A DNA stretch of 64,000 bases, taken from the NCBI GenBank assembly GCA_023667185.1, contig JAMPAP010000001.1, forward strand, positions 744,612 to 808,611. Direction: 5' to 3'. A program made the translations under genes and the position numbers. Source of the stretch: Lachnoclostridium sp. (lineage in GTDB: Bacteria > Bacteroidota > Bacteroidia > Bacteroidales > Muribaculaceae). The notes beneath the pieces were generated by a model. That model saw only the letters and a program-made list of their open reading frames with translations. It had not been told where the DNA came from and did no database searches. Below, in pieces: positions 8,543-18,040 of this stretch (positions are counted from its first letter, which is position 1; every line of letters begins with the position of its first letter).

Positions 8543-11500
8543 TCAGCAGCATCTGACAATCTTGCCGGTGTCAAGATACCAGATGAAGCCGCGGAGGTTT
8601 TCATTGCCCATTGAGGCGAGGGCGTCGACGTAATCCTGCACTTGCTCGGTGTATTCGACGGTGTTTTCTTCGCCGGTCTTGTAGTCGATGACGTCGACGT
8701 AACCGTCAGCAGTCCAGACCACTCGGTCAGGTCGTGGATGTTTGCCGTCGATCATCAGGGGACGTTCGATGAGTACACGCCGGGTGTTTTTGAACCATTT
8801 CTCCACTCCGGGGATAGACATCCACTGGGCCACTTTTTCAGCCAAAGGATCGGCTAAGTTGGCCGGGATTTCGCCTTCGCGCACCATTTTCATGACTACC
8901 GAGGGAATGTCAGCAACATCGCGAAGACGCGATAGCAAATCATGAATCACGGTGCCACGGTGGCGAGCAACGGTGAAATCATAACGGCGCGATGAGTCTA
9001 CGCGGGTATTATCCCAAAGGTCATCGCGGTCGTCGCTCCAGTAAGCGGGCATCAATTCGCTTGCCGATGGAGTCAGTGCGGAGCGTGATTTTTTGCTTTC
9101 CTCACGCGGGCTTGTGGGATTGCCGATAACTATATCAGTATCAGCCGAGATGACGGGGAGAAAAAGATCTTCAGCCTTGACCGGAGCATCATCTTTGAGG
9201 CCGCTCTCAGCAGCTTTACTTCTCTCGCGGTCAGCTATTTGATTGGCCTGATCCTTAATGTAATCGGGAGTGCATTTAGCCAGTGCATCGCGGATATAAT
9301 CGGCTATCGACTGCGATTTGGTGGGTGGCAATCCTATGATAAGCCGGTCAATGGCGCGGGTAAGGGCTACATACATTACATTTAGCTCGTCAATGGTGAC
9401 ATCCTTGACAAGTGCTTCATATTCAGGCGCAAAGGGCGTTGATGCCAGAGCAGCCGAGCATTTCATGGGAATAAACGGAGGGGTGACTGCCGGGTTTATG
9501 CCGGGCTGTGGCGGCATCGTAAACCATTTAACCTCGTCGACTCTAAGGTCATCTCCTCCGGCAAACGGCACAATTACCACCTTGTATTCCAGACCCTTTG
9601 CTGTATGTATAGTCATCACCGGCACAGAGTTTTCGTCGGCTACGCCCACCACCGGTGTATCAAAGCCCTTCGAGTCCCACCAGTCGAGAAACGAGCGAAT
9701 GTCGCCGGACCCGGTCCTAACGAAATTGTTCACAAGGTCCTGGAATGCGCAGATGAAGAGATTCTGCGTCGAGCGGTCAGCGGCCGGAATGTAGCGGGTG
9801 ATGATGCGCTCCACTACTGTAGGGAGGTTCAGACAATTGACCGCAATAGCCTCTACGGCAATATCTTCCACGGCTTCGCCTGAGGCAAGAGCTTCGTGTA
9901 ATGCTGCCGAAGCATCCATGCCGCGGCTGCGGAAAAACTCAAATCGGTTGAGCAGGCGCGCTATCTCGCGGCGCGACTTGTTGCGTGACGAGGTGACGTC
10001 GTCAGTCGAGGTAAGGAATCGCAATACGCTTACTATCAGCCTTACAGCGGGCGATTGACCTACGGTAAGGGCTTTGTCGGAGATAAATCTTACGCCTGGA
10101 AACAGTCCTTCTTTGGCCTGAAGTGACAGCAGGTGGCGTATGATGATATCCCCATCTTTGCGGAAGCGCACAAGAATGGCTATGTCAGAGGGTTTGTAGC
10201 CGGCATCAAGAGCCGACTGGAATTGCTCGGTCATAAATTTCAGTGCCTCTTCCTGAACTTTGTCGGCATCCGTTTCGTTGAAATCGCGGACGTGTATATA
10301 GCCGGCGTGGTCAGAATGTTTGGGCGAGATACGCTGCACCACATTGGTGTAGAGTCCGGTATTACCCGTCACGTCAGCCAGAGCAGTGAAGAGTGTATTG
10401 TTAAAGCGGATTACATCCGACGAGCTGCGCCAATTGGTGTTCTCGCGTGGCGTGGTGCCATCCAACTTGCAGCGGCCATGGAAGGCTTTATGAAGGTCGC
10501 GGAGCAACTTGGGCTCGGAGTTTCGGAAGCGGTAGATACACTGCTTCTCGTCACCGATGACAAGGTTGTCATTGTCGAGCGAAAGGCTCGTCTCCACCAG
10601 AGGCAGGAGGTTTTTCCACTGAAGATCTGACGTGTCCTGAAATTCATCGATAAGGAAATGCTCAAGAGTCTGTCCAATGCGCTCGTACACAAAGGGAGTG
10701 TCGTCATCTCCAATGATGCGATGAAGTATGGCGTTTGTGTCAGATAGAAGAAGGGTGGCATTATCGCTGCGATACTGCGAAATACACTCGTTGAGCTTGT
10801 CGAGCAACCCGAGATAAAAGAGGTTTTGCCGCAGTAGTTTATAAAACTTCATACGGGGAAAGCGGGCGTCGATCTCTATGCAAGCTGTAAGAATGGCTAC
10901 GTCGAGCGCTTCGTCGCGCAGGGGCGAGAGTTTGCCGTCGGCCACGTATGCATTGTCGATGGAGGCTATGGCTTTTCCGCAGATTCCCGAGGGTTCCTTA
11001 CCGTCAGCCGGGTAGCCGTTTTTCCACTTACGAATAAGGCCTATCATGTTTTTATGTATCACACCGCGGTCAGGTATGGAGCGCTCGGCCTTGAACTGAA
11101 GCACCCGTCCGCAGGCATCGGATATAACCCTGCGGCACTCCTCGACATAGTCGGCCAGCGCTTTGTCAAACTCGATAATGCGCTGAGGCTCTTTAAGATA
11201 CTCGGTTATCTCGTCGCGGTGCTCCTCATATTTTTCATCGGTGATGTCGTTTATGAACTTCACAAGGTTTTTGTGAAGTTTTGATGTACGGTTGAAGATG
11301 TTGAACGCTGAGCCGGCGTCAACTTTCTCAGTCATAAATGTTTCGAGCCACTGCAGCAGGTATCGGGTCGATGTGTCGTGACGGTCAGAGGTGTTGAGCG
11401 ACTTAAACATCTCGTCAATGCCGAGCCCTATAACGAGCTCGTCGTCTATCTCAAGGTCATAATTGCCATCTATCTCAGCCTCGCGGGCGAAGGCGCGGAG

Positions 11501-11890
11501 TACGAGCTGAAAAAATGCGTCAATGGTGCTGACGTTGAATGTGCTGAAGTCGTTTAGCAAGTCGTCAAGCGCATTTCCGGCCGCTTCAGCCAATTGCTGA
11601 GGCGAGCATCCGAACAGCTTCGTGAGATATGCTTCATAGTCGCTCTTTTCAGTCCACCCGGGTTCGCGGCCGGCAAGCACTGCGAGCTCGTGGATGATAC
11701 GCATCTTCATCTCCTCGGTGGCCTTGTTGGTGAAGGTGATGGCCAGGATGGCGCGGTGACGGTCGCGACGCTTGGTGGTCAGATGGTATGTCCCGTCGCT
11801 TCGGCGTTCACCGAGGATCAGAGCTATATATTCACGGGCAAGCGTAAATGTCTTGCCCGAGCCTGCTGATGCTTTATAAATTTTAATCAT
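8543..11890 (-). CDS. UvrD/AddA-like helicase-nuclease
   Basis: An 1115-aa superfamily 1 DNA helicase. Walker A is YKASAGSGKTFTLA near residues 5-18, the Walker B/Q-type motif LIDEFQDTSDLQW is near residue 415, and late helicase motifs include MTIHTAKGLEYKVV and NVMYVALTRA. The C-terminus (about 1040-1080) holds a PD-(D/E)XK nuclease core, RPDRVVW...VIDYKTG. This is the AddA/RecB architecture used for processing double-strand breaks. Its ATG overlaps the SUI1-factor stop by 4 bases, so they are translationally coupled. No AddB-like partner is adjacent in this window. Confidence 0.88.
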   Translation of the reverse strand: MIKIYKASAGSGKTFTLAREYIALILGERRSDGTYHLTTKRRDRHRAILAITFTNKATEEMKMRIIHELAVLAGREPGWTEKSDYEAYLTKLFGCSPQQLAEAAGNALDDLLNDFSTFNVSTIDAFFQLVLRAFAREAEIDGNYDLEIDDELVIGLGIDEMFKSLNTSDRHDTSTRYLLQWLETFMTEKVDAGSAFNIFNRTSKLHKNLVKFINDITDEKYEEHRDEITEYLKEPQRIIEFDKALADYVEECRRVISDACGRVLQFKAERSIPDRGVIHKNMIGLIRKWKNGYPADGKEPSGICGKAIASIDNAYVADGKLSPLRDEALDVAILTACIEIDARFPRMKFYKLLRQNLFYLGLLDKLNECISQYRSDNATLLLSDTNAILHRIIGDDDTPFVYERIGQTLEHFLIDEFQDTSDLQWKNLLPLVETSLSLDNDNLVIGDEKQCIYRFRNSEPKLLRDLHKAFHGRCKLDGTTPRENTNWRSSSDVIRFNNTLFTALADVTGNTGLYTNVVQRISPKHSDHAGYIHVRDFNETDADKVQEEALKFMTEQFQSALDAGYKPSDIAILVRFRKDGDIIIRHLLSLQAKEGLFPGVRFISDKALTVGQSPAVRLIVSVLRFLTSTDDVTSSRNKSRREIARLLNRFEFFRSRGMDASAALHEALASGEAVEDIAVEAIAVNCLNLPTVVERIITRYIPAADRSTQNLFICAFQDLVNNFVRTGSGDIRSFLDWWDSKGFDTPVVGVADENSVPVMTIHTAKGLEYKVVIVPFAGGDDLRVDEVKWFTMPPQPGINPAVTPPFIPMKCSAALASTPFAPEYEALVKDVTIDELNVMYVALTRAIDRLIIGLPPTKSQSIADYIRDALAKCTPDYIKDQANQIADRERSKAAESGLKDDAPVKAEDLFLPVISADTDIVIGNPTSPREESKKSRSALTPSASELMPAYWSDDRDDLWDNTRVDSSRRYDFTVARHRGTVIHDLLSRLRDVADIPSVVMKMVREGEIPANLADPLAEKVAQWMSIPGVEKWFKNTRRVLIERPLMIDGKHPRPDRVVWTADGYVDVIDYKTGEENTVEYTEQVQDYVDALASMGNENLRGFIWYLDTGKIVRCC

Positions 11891-12222
11891 ACACCTTTTG
11901 TTCTGTAGCCTTCGTCGTTGAGAATCTGCTTGATACGTGTCCGATAGTCGCCCTGGAGAAGGATCTCGCCGCCTCGTGCAGAGCCTCCGGTTGCGAGCTT
12001 CCGGCGAATACGTGAGGCCAGCTCCTTGAGCTCCTCATCCGAGCAGTCAAAGCCTGAGAGGATGGTAGCTTGCTTGCCTGCGCGCCCCTTGCGCTCGAAT
12101 GTTACTTCGATGACAGGTCGTTTCGCTGTCGTGGCCGGGTCAGCTGCCTCCGGCTCGGGAGAATCATCCACGGGGAGAGTAGCTGATAGCTCCATCAAAC
12201 GTTGTTTCCAGTCGTCGGTCAT
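11887..12222 (-). CDS. SUI1/YciH family translation factor
   Basis: A 111-aa protein whose C-terminal half is the SUI1 (eIF1-like) fold: GKQATILSGFDCSDEELKEL, then KLATGGSARGGEILLQGDY, including the conserved TGGSARGGEI segment. Bacterial YciH proteins resemble eIF1 and are thought to check initiation complexes, although the role is poorly established. The N-terminal 35 residues are acidic linker. The gene overlaps both neighbours by 4 bases (ATGA junctions), so it is coupled to the lipoprotein upstream and the helicase downstream. Confidence 0.88.
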   Translation of the reverse strand: MTDDWKQRLMELSATLPVDDSPEPEAADPATTAKRPVIEVTFERKGRAGKQATILSGFDCSDEELKELASRIRRKLATGGSARGGEILLQGDYRTRIKQILNDEGYRTKGV

Positions 12223-12677
12223 AATGCGTGGATTGAGTCAGTGAACAGTGAATCAGGCATTTCGTCGGGAAATGAGTCGACGCTTTCGGCGTCCCTTACC
12301 AGTGCCGTGAGAGTCATCACGTATGTTATGTCTTGCACCGGGCATTCGGCATATATAAGCACTGCCGAGTCAGTGTCGAGCTCAAAGGCCTCACGGTAGC
12401 AACGCGCGGCCAGGTCGATATCATCCTCATTCTCAGTGTTCTCACCTATCTTTATATAAAGTAGTGACAGGCGGCAGAGCTGCCGTACGGTAAGTGAGGA
12501 AAGGTCGCCGCTTACGGTCTCACTGAGCGACTGTGCTTTGACAAAGTCGCCGGCGTTGAGTGCAGCCTCGGCTTCCGCGATACGGTCGTTTACGGCATGA
12601 TCACTCGTGGAGCAAGCCGTCAGCGCGGCTGCAAATGCAAAAGCCGCGGTTAGAATAAGTATTTTAATAAGTTTCAT
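12219..12677 (-). CDS. Small lipoprotein with TPR-like helices
   Basis: A 152-aa protein with a lipoprotein signal: hydrophobic segment ILILTAAFAFAAALTAC, predicted lipidation at the first Cys. The mature part resembles one or two tetratricopeptide helices (AEAEAALNAGDFVKAQSLSE and DLAARCYREAFELD). It overlaps both the upstream lipoprotein and the SUI1 gene by 4 bases. I cannot assign a function; the packing with the helicase operon may be only for expression. Confidence 0.7.
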   Translation of the reverse strand: MKLIKILILTAAFAFAAALTACSTSDHAVNDRIAEAEAALNAGDFVKAQSLSETVSGDLSSLTVRQLCRLSLLYIKIGENTENEDDIDLAARCYREAFELDTDSAVLIYAECPVQDITYVMTLTALVRDAESVDSFPDEMPDSLFTDSIHAL

Positions 12678-13075
12678 TTCTTACGTTGATATATGTAGCT
12701 GATACCATCGCTTTCCACCTCGATGGAGATATTACTATGGCGAATGAGCTTCTTGTTAAGCGACGCGGGAATGTCGCCGATAAGAGTGCTGTCACCCGTC
12801 CACTTCAAGGTGGAAGGGTCGAGCGAAATCTTCAGCGAATCATCAAGCACATTCCATCTCCCCTCTACGCTATAGGTCAACACCTCCGGGCGGATAGCGC
12901 GTACGAGACATGTACCATCGCCGTTAAGCTCCATCAGAGGCAGATCGTCTGACACCTCATCAAGATAATAATTACCCGTAATCTCCTTGGCCTCATCTGT
13001 CAAAGGATTACACGACGACAATATCACGGCAGCCGTCATGGCTGTAAATATGGTAAGGATTCTCATCATGACCAC
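12674..13075 (-). CDS. Lipocalin-like lipoprotein, hypothetical
   Basis: A 133-aa predicted lipoprotein with lipobox LSSC and a mature region reading as a small beta-barrel (ITGNYYLDEV, LNGDGTCLVRA, YSVEGRWNVLDDSLKISL), a pattern common to lipocalin-like or META-like domains in Bacteroidetes. The frame offers three ATGs within the first four codons (MVMMR); the third or fourth is equally plausible as the start. First gene of the four-gene coupled operon running to the helicase. Function unknown. Confidence 0.65.
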   Translation of the reverse strand: MVMMRILTIFTAMTAAVILSSCNPLTDEAKEITGNYYLDEVSDDLPLMELNGDGTCLVRAIRPEVLTYSVEGRWNVLDDSLKISLDPSTLKWTGDSTLIGDIPASLNKKLIRHSNISIEVESDGISYIYQRKK

Positions 13076-13134
13076 AAAGTTAATATTTTGATGTGAAATT
13101 GAGCAAACTTACTCTCAAAATTTTCATACATTAT

Positions 13135-15024
13135 CTATCGTTCATATATAAGTGTATTTATTAGTTCATCAAGATCGTGGGCTTGCACGTTATTATCTAT
13201 TAATGAGATGATTTTATTGCGGTGATTCTTAAGATCTCGATCGTAATAGTCGGCCACCTGAATGAAACCGGAGAGGTATTTCAAGTAGCTGCTCTTCTTC
13301 GTATATGTGATGCAGTTGGCCAGCTGAAAATAGTTGTCCAGTTTGCCGTAAGATACAAATCCCTGCTTAAGTGACTGTAGCATAAGAAAAAATTCCGTAT
13401 GATTAAGGAATAATTCCAGCTTGTCTTGCAGGAAAGGGTTCTGCTTGATTTTACACACCATTGCCACTATAGAAATTTGTTCATATAATTCTCTGATACA
13501 CTGCGGGTCATCTTTCGGAGCTTTATTGATTAATTCACCGCCATCTGACTTAACAACATATTTGTTTCGAAATGATTCGATCCTTTCTTGAGCCCACTTA
13601 AGGTCGAGATAATCAGCCGCATAATGAGGTGATCGAGCTATCATGAGTATACGTTCCGGCGCTATTGCAGCGAGATTCCTGATGAGTATTAATGGTGAAG
13701 TCCTATTGTCAGATGAGGTAGCCCATCTATAGATCAGATCATTAACAATTGGGCGGACTGTTGCCATGGCCTTGCGAAGTCTTGATGCATCCATGCGGGA
13801 TAATAAATTCAATGCGGTACCAAAAATCATGATGTCATCTTTATTCGACCTGAGAATCTCACAGAATTTACTGAATAGATAATCTCTGCTTTCATCATTA
13901 TTGTCAGCGAAGTCAGCTACAAATATGGCATCAGAGCTTGACAATGCCTCTTCCGAAAGAGTATCAACCTTTTCCTGAAACTGCTGACACTGATTCCAAT
14001 ACTCATCAAGATTTACCTCCTGGTGAAGAGAGTCATTAGCTTCAACTTCAGAGATTTGCTTCCGCTCTGCTTCCTCGATTTCGCGCAGTCTTAGTAGTTC
14101 GATTGCCTTATTCTCAAGCTCTTCACGCTCGGTTTTTGACCGGACGTAGTATAATTCACACGCCTCTTCATCAAGCTTAAGTGAGTCAAAACTTATAATT
14201 TCATCGTTTAGCTGCGGCATCATCCTAACCTTATTGTTGACAATTTCAAATGTAGGATAATACACATGGATATACAACTTATTTTCGCGGATCGACATTA
14301 GTCGGGCTTCGTCGTCAAGCACGAATGCGTTTAACTCGTTACGCTCGATAATATCATATTGATACAGAGCCTTATCAAATTTATCGAATATCCATAATAT
14401 CGGTCGGCCATCTGCCTTGTGATCCTCCTTGCGCTCCTTTACTCTCGCTATAAGAATGTATGACACCTGAACTTCAATGTCGATTTCCTTGCCGGGCATA
14501 AAGTCAGAATCAGCGGGGAATTTGATATTTATGTCGGGTTGGCGACCACGAGACTCGCCCTCCTTGATACGCTTCTCAATGTCGATTCTCGCATCCGGGA
14601 ACTCTCGTCCCAAGACATCAGCTATCGATCGTTTGAGGATAAAATGAATGGGTGATTGCTCCTTATTAGCATGTCCCAACCGCTCCGCCTGAGCCTTTGA
14701 CATATTCTTGTCCGGCCGGTATCTGCACTCCGGCGACTGCTGCCCTGAGCCATGCTTGAAATGAAGCCTTGGATGTCTTTTCCCATCATCCGGGTTATTT
14801 TCTCCTCCGGCTAAGAATATTTTTCCACCGCAATTGGGGTCAGCGCAACGATATATCTCCTTACCATCATGCAAGTTATAACGTATGCGCCCGAAGATAG
14901 CTTCCATGGCATTCTCCCATTGAGGATGATATACACCACTGAAAAAATCATCCACGCGGCGGAATGCCATCCCGCCTTCCGGAAGCTCCTCATAAAAGCA
15001 GTCAATCCTTAATCTATTGCCCAT
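13135..15024 (-). CDS. CoiA-like nuclease with zinc ribbon and long helical C-terminus (DUF6035-like)
   Basis: A 629-aa protein. Residues 60-100 carry Cys60, Cys65, His91 and Cys100, spaced like a zinc ribbon (YRCADPNCGGKI, HFKHGSGQQSPEC). Residues 118-215 match the competence-type CoiA PD-(D/E)XK pattern: His127 and Lys131 (SPIHFILKRSI), Asp164 (RQPDI), Glu184-x-Gln186 (DIEVQVS) and LWIFDK. The remaining 400 residues are mostly helical with a coiled-coil stretch near 310-350. The gene is monocistronic, AT-richer than neighbours, and followed upstream by a repeat-bearing 640-bp gap. CoiA helps recombine incoming DNA in competent bacteria; the role here is unknown and defence or mobile-element control is possible (inference). 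Confidence 0.7.
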   Translation of the reverse strand: MGNRLRIDCFYEELPEGGMAFRRVDDFFSGVYHPQWENAMEAIFGRIRYNLHDGKEIYRCADPNCGGKIFLAGGENNPDDGKRHPRLHFKHGSGQQSPECRYRPDKNMSKAQAERLGHANKEQSPIHFILKRSIADVLGREFPDARIDIEKRIKEGESRGRQPDINIKFPADSDFMPGKEIDIEVQVSYILIARVKERKEDHKADGRPILWIFDKFDKALYQYDIIERNELNAFVLDDEARLMSIRENKLYIHVYYPTFEIVNNKVRMMPQLNDEIISFDSLKLDEEACELYYVRSKTEREELENKAIELLRLREIEEAERKQISEVEANDSLHQEVNLDEYWNQCQQFQEKVDTLSEEALSSSDAIFVADFADNNDESRDYLFSKFCEILRSNKDDIMIFGTALNLLSRMDASRLRKAMATVRPIVNDLIYRWATSSDNRTSPLILIRNLAAIAPERILMIARSPHYAADYLDLKWAQERIESFRNKYVVKSDGGELINKAPKDDPQCIRELYEQISIVAMVCKIKQNPFLQDKLELFLNHTEFFLMLQSLKQGFVSYGKLDNYFQLANCITYTKKSSYLKYLSGFIQVADYYDRDLKNHRNKIISLIDNNVQAHDLDELINTLIYER

Positions 15025-15252
15025 ATAACACCTTTTCGATTATCAGTTACAAATTTAAACAACCGAATGAGCAATATTCCGACGCACCACTGTTAATAAA
15101 GATTAATTCTGTGCGTGCAGTGCCACAGACTCAACACATCTTAGTAATCATTAAAAAATAAAATGAGTATCCTCATCTTTACCCTATGAAACAAAAAATG
15201 TATAATCGTTATTACCACAACATCGCCTCTCCGAGGCTCAAATATCTGATTA

Positions 15253-15344
15253 TCAGCCAACCCCACGTAAACGTGGGGTTAAAGACAACGACGGCGCTCC
15301 GCGCCTGAAATTGGTATTTTGCATTGAAAGGTAAAGTTCGGGAT
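15253..15344 (+). repeat. Dispersed repeat, copy 1, with hairpin
   Basis: Contains the perfect hairpin AACCCCACGT-AA-ACGTGGGGTT (15259-15280), then TAAAGACAACGACGGCGCTC and GCCTGAAATTGGTATTTTGC, ending in TTCGGGAT. Related sequence occurs at 28136-28207 and 28887-28951. This is the main recognisable content of the 640-bp gap between the CoiA-like gene and tRNA-Pro; the rest is AT-rich with no convincing gene. Confidence 0.6.
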
Positions 15345-15666
15345 ATTCATAAAAAATAAATAGGGACACCTGCTTGGCCTATTCGGAATCTTTGACGAAT
15401 GTCCGGCAGTCGTGTAGCTCGCTATACCCTTATGAAAAAAAACGTGGCTTTTTTTGCCCTAAGAATAAAATTTATCTTGTCTTGAGCTTAAAAACAGTTT
15501 CGAAAACGAATGACCTACCGTCTGAAAGACATTTTTCGCGTAATTCAGCACAAAAATTTGCAGCCTTAATTATTGCTACCGTGTTATTCCACCCTCCGAA
15601 TTTGTCCCGGCTATTTTAAGAAATAGGTTGTAACCTATTAAGTTACAACCTGTTGCCCTAAAAGGG

Positions 15667-15739
15667 TCGGGGTGAGAAGACTCGAACTTCCGACCTCCAC
15701 GTCCCGAACGTGGCGCGCTGCCAACTGTGCTACACCCCG
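15667..15739 (-). tRNA. tRNA-Pro (anticodon CGG)
   Basis: On the minus strand: acceptor CGGGGTG/CACCCCG, anticodon stem CCACG/CGTGG enclosing loop TTCGGGA, giving anticodon CGG (codon CCG, proline). T-loop is TTCGAGT. The 3' CCA is not encoded. Confidence 0.93.
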
Positions 15740-15831
15740 TAGCTTTTCAGCTGTGCAAAAGTAGACATTTTTTTTATGTCAAGCAAGTTTTTTTTGATGT
15801 TTTTTCAGTTTATTTTGTCGCAGTTTATGTG

Positions 15832-15839
15832 TATCTTTG
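15832..15839 (+). promoter_or_regulatory. -7 element of the uvrB promoter
   Basis: TATCTTTG, matching TAnnTTTG, ends 6 bases before the uvrB ATG. No good -33 TTTG is present at 19-21 bp, so the match is partial. Confidence 0.6.
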
Positions 15840-15845
15840 CAGATT

Positions 15846-17960
15846 ATGGATTTCAAATTATCATCAGCATATAGTCCCACAGGGGATCAGCCGCAGGCTA
15901 TCGATCAGCTGGCCAAGGGGGTTATCGAGGGTAATCCGGCGCAGACGTTGCTTGGCGTTACCGGTTCGGGCAAGACCTTTACAATGGCCAATGTGATAGA
16001 GCGGGTGAACAAACCTACGCTTATCCTTAGCCATAACAAGACGTTGGCGGCTCAGCTTTACGGTGAATTCAAGAGTTTCTTTCCTGATAACTCGGTTCAG
16101 TATTTCGTGTCATATTACGATTATTACCAGCCCGAGGCTTACATCCCTTCTGTCGACAAATATATCGAGAAGGATCTCATGATTAATGATGAGATCGAGA
16201 AGTTACGTCTGGCCACTACCTCGGCGTTGATGTCGGGGCGCAAGGATGTGATTGTAGTTTCCTCAGTATCATGTCTTTATGGCATGGGGAATCCGGAGGA
16301 TTTTGAGGTGAATGTGATCAATATCCGTAAGGGGCAGCGTGTGTCGCGCAACAAGTTTCTGCGTGACCTTGTCAACTCGCTTTATTCGCGCAACGAGGTT
16401 CAGCTCTCGCGTGGCAATTTCCGCGTCAAGGGTGATACGGTGGATATACGCCTCGCTTACGAGGAAATCACAGTGCGCGTAACCTTCTGGGGAGATGAGA
16501 TCGAATCAATAAAAACCATTCATAGCGAGGATAATACGTCACTCGGCGAGCATGACTCATTTAAAATTTATCCGGCAAATCTTTTCGTGACTTCACCGGC
16601 GAGGATGGGTAGTGCGCTTGCGCAGATAGAGCTTGACCTGGGAGCACAGGTGGACTTTCTCTTTAGAGAGGGGCGCGAACTTGAGGCCAAGCGGTTGCTT
16701 GAGCGAGTGAGCTACGATATAGAGATGATACGCGAAGTGGGTCATTGCTCTGGCATTGAGAACTATAGCCGGTATTTCGACGGCCGTGAACCGGGTCAGC
16801 GCCCGTTCTGTTTGCTCGACTATTTCCCGAAGGATTTTCTGACGATCATCGATGAGAGCCACGTGACTATTCCTCAGGTAAGAGCCATGTATGGCGGCGA
16901 TCTTTCGCGCAAACTGAATCTTGTGGAATATGGTTTCCGACTTCCTGCCGCGCTTGACAACCGCCCGCTGAAGTTTGAGGAGTTTGAGCGGCTGACCCCC
17001 CAGGTGCTTTACGTCAGCGCTACGCCGGCCGATTATGAGCTTGAGCGATGTGAAGGCGTGGTAGTAGAGCAGGTGATACGTCCTACCGGACTTCTTGATC
17101 CGCTGATCGAGGTGCGCCCGTCTCTTAACCAGATTGATGATCTTCTCAATGAGATCAATGAGCGTATAGAGCGCGACGAGCGAGTGCTTGTCACCACTTT
17201 GACAAAGCGTATGGCCGAGGAGCTTAATGAGTATCTTACCAAGCTCCGTATCAAGGCGGCTTATATCCACTCGGATGTGGATACGCTTGACCGAATCCGT
17301 ATTCTTGATGACCTTCGTGCGGGCACATTTGATGTACTAATCGGTGTTAACCTGCTGCGCGAGGGTCTTGATCTGCCGGAGGTGTCCCTTGTGGCGATTC
17401 TCGATGCTGACAAAGAGGGATTTCTACGAAGCCATCGCTCTCTGACCCAAACCGTAGGTCGTGCGGCGCGTAACCTTAACGGTACCGTCATAATGTATGC
17501 CGACAAGATCACTGATTCCATGCAGCAGACCATTGACGAGACTTCGCGTCGCCGATCTATACAGTTGGCCTATAACGAGGCTCATGGCATCACACCGCAG
17601 GCTATCATCAAAGCTCGCAACAAGATTATTGGGATTGACAAGAGTGAAGCCGCTTCGGCATCGTCGTCACGCTCAAAGATCCAAGGACGTGGTACAGCCT
17701 CTCCCTCGGCCAAGACTGCCGGTGTACCTTACTCTCAGGAATACACCACATCGGTGGATCTTGCTGCCGATCCCGTGATTCCCTATATGTCCACTGACGA
17801 TCTTTCGCGGCTTATCACCAAGCGGCGCACGGAGATGGTTGAGGCGGCCAAGCGCATGGACTTCATCGAGGCTGCACGATTGCGCGACGAGGTGATGAAG
17901 ATGGAGGATCTCGTCAGCCGACGTATCGTGGAAGACGAAGCGACCGCCGCACAAAGCTGA
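15846..17960 (+). CDS. uvrB: Excinuclease ABC subunit B
   Basis: A 704-aa UvrB, the damage-verifying helicase-like subunit of nucleotide excision repair, which receives DNA from UvrA and recruits UvrC. Walker A is GVTGSGKTFT near residues 38-47; the beta-hairpin region (VSYYDYYQPEAY) is intact; the DEAD-like motif reads IDESHVTIPQ; helicase motif VI is QTVGRAARN; and the C-terminal UVR domain (RRTEMVEAAKRMDFIEAARL) is present. An upstream in-frame TTG at 15837 lies inside the -7 element, so ATG 15846 is the start. Length is typical. Transcribed alone and convergent with tpx. Confidence 0.97.
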   Translation: MDFKLSSAYSPTGDQPQAIDQLAKGVIEGNPAQTLLGVTGSGKTFTMANVIERVNKPTLILSHNKTLAAQLYGEFKSFFPDNSVQYFVSYYDYYQPEAYIPSVDKYIEKDLMINDEIEKLRLATTSALMSGRKDVIVVSSVSCLYGMGNPEDFEVNVINIRKGQRVSRNKFLRDLVNSLYSRNEVQLSRGNFRVKGDTVDIRLAYEEITVRVTFWGDEIESIKTIHSEDNTSLGEHDSFKIYPANLFVTSPARMGSALAQIELDLGAQVDFLFREGRELEAKRLLERVSYDIEMIREVGHCSGIENYSRYFDGREPGQRPFCLLDYFPKDFLTIIDESHVTIPQVRAMYGGDLSRKLNLVEYGFRLPAALDNRPLKFEEFERLTPQVLYVSATPADYELERCEGVVVEQVIRPTGLLDPLIEVRPSLNQIDDLLNEINERIERDERVLVTTLTKRMAEELNEYLTKLRIKAAYIHSDVDTLDRIRILDDLRAGTFDVLIGVNLLREGLDLPEVSLVAILDADKEGFLRSHRSLTQTVGRAARNLNGTVIMYADKITDSMQQTIDETSRRRSIQLAYNEAHGITPQAIIKARNKIIGIDKSEAASASSSRSKIQGRGTASPSAKTAGVPYSQEYTTSVDLAADPVIPYMSTDDLSRLITKRRTEMVEAAKRMDFIEAARLRDEVMKMEDLVSRRIVEDEATAAQS

Positions 17961-18015
17961 TTGTGACAGCTCGTGTGCGACGGCGACTATTGAATTGCTG
18001 AAAAGAATAATTCCG

Positions 18016-18034
18016 TTATTTTTTTATCGTCACT
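18016..18034. repeat. AGTGACGAT element, between uvrB and tpx
   Basis: TTATTTTTTTATCGTCACT, identical over 19 bases to the right tip of the inverted repeat at 31794-31812. It lies between two convergent genes, 7 bases past the tpx stop. Confidence 0.7.
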
Positions 18035-18040
18035 TAATGA

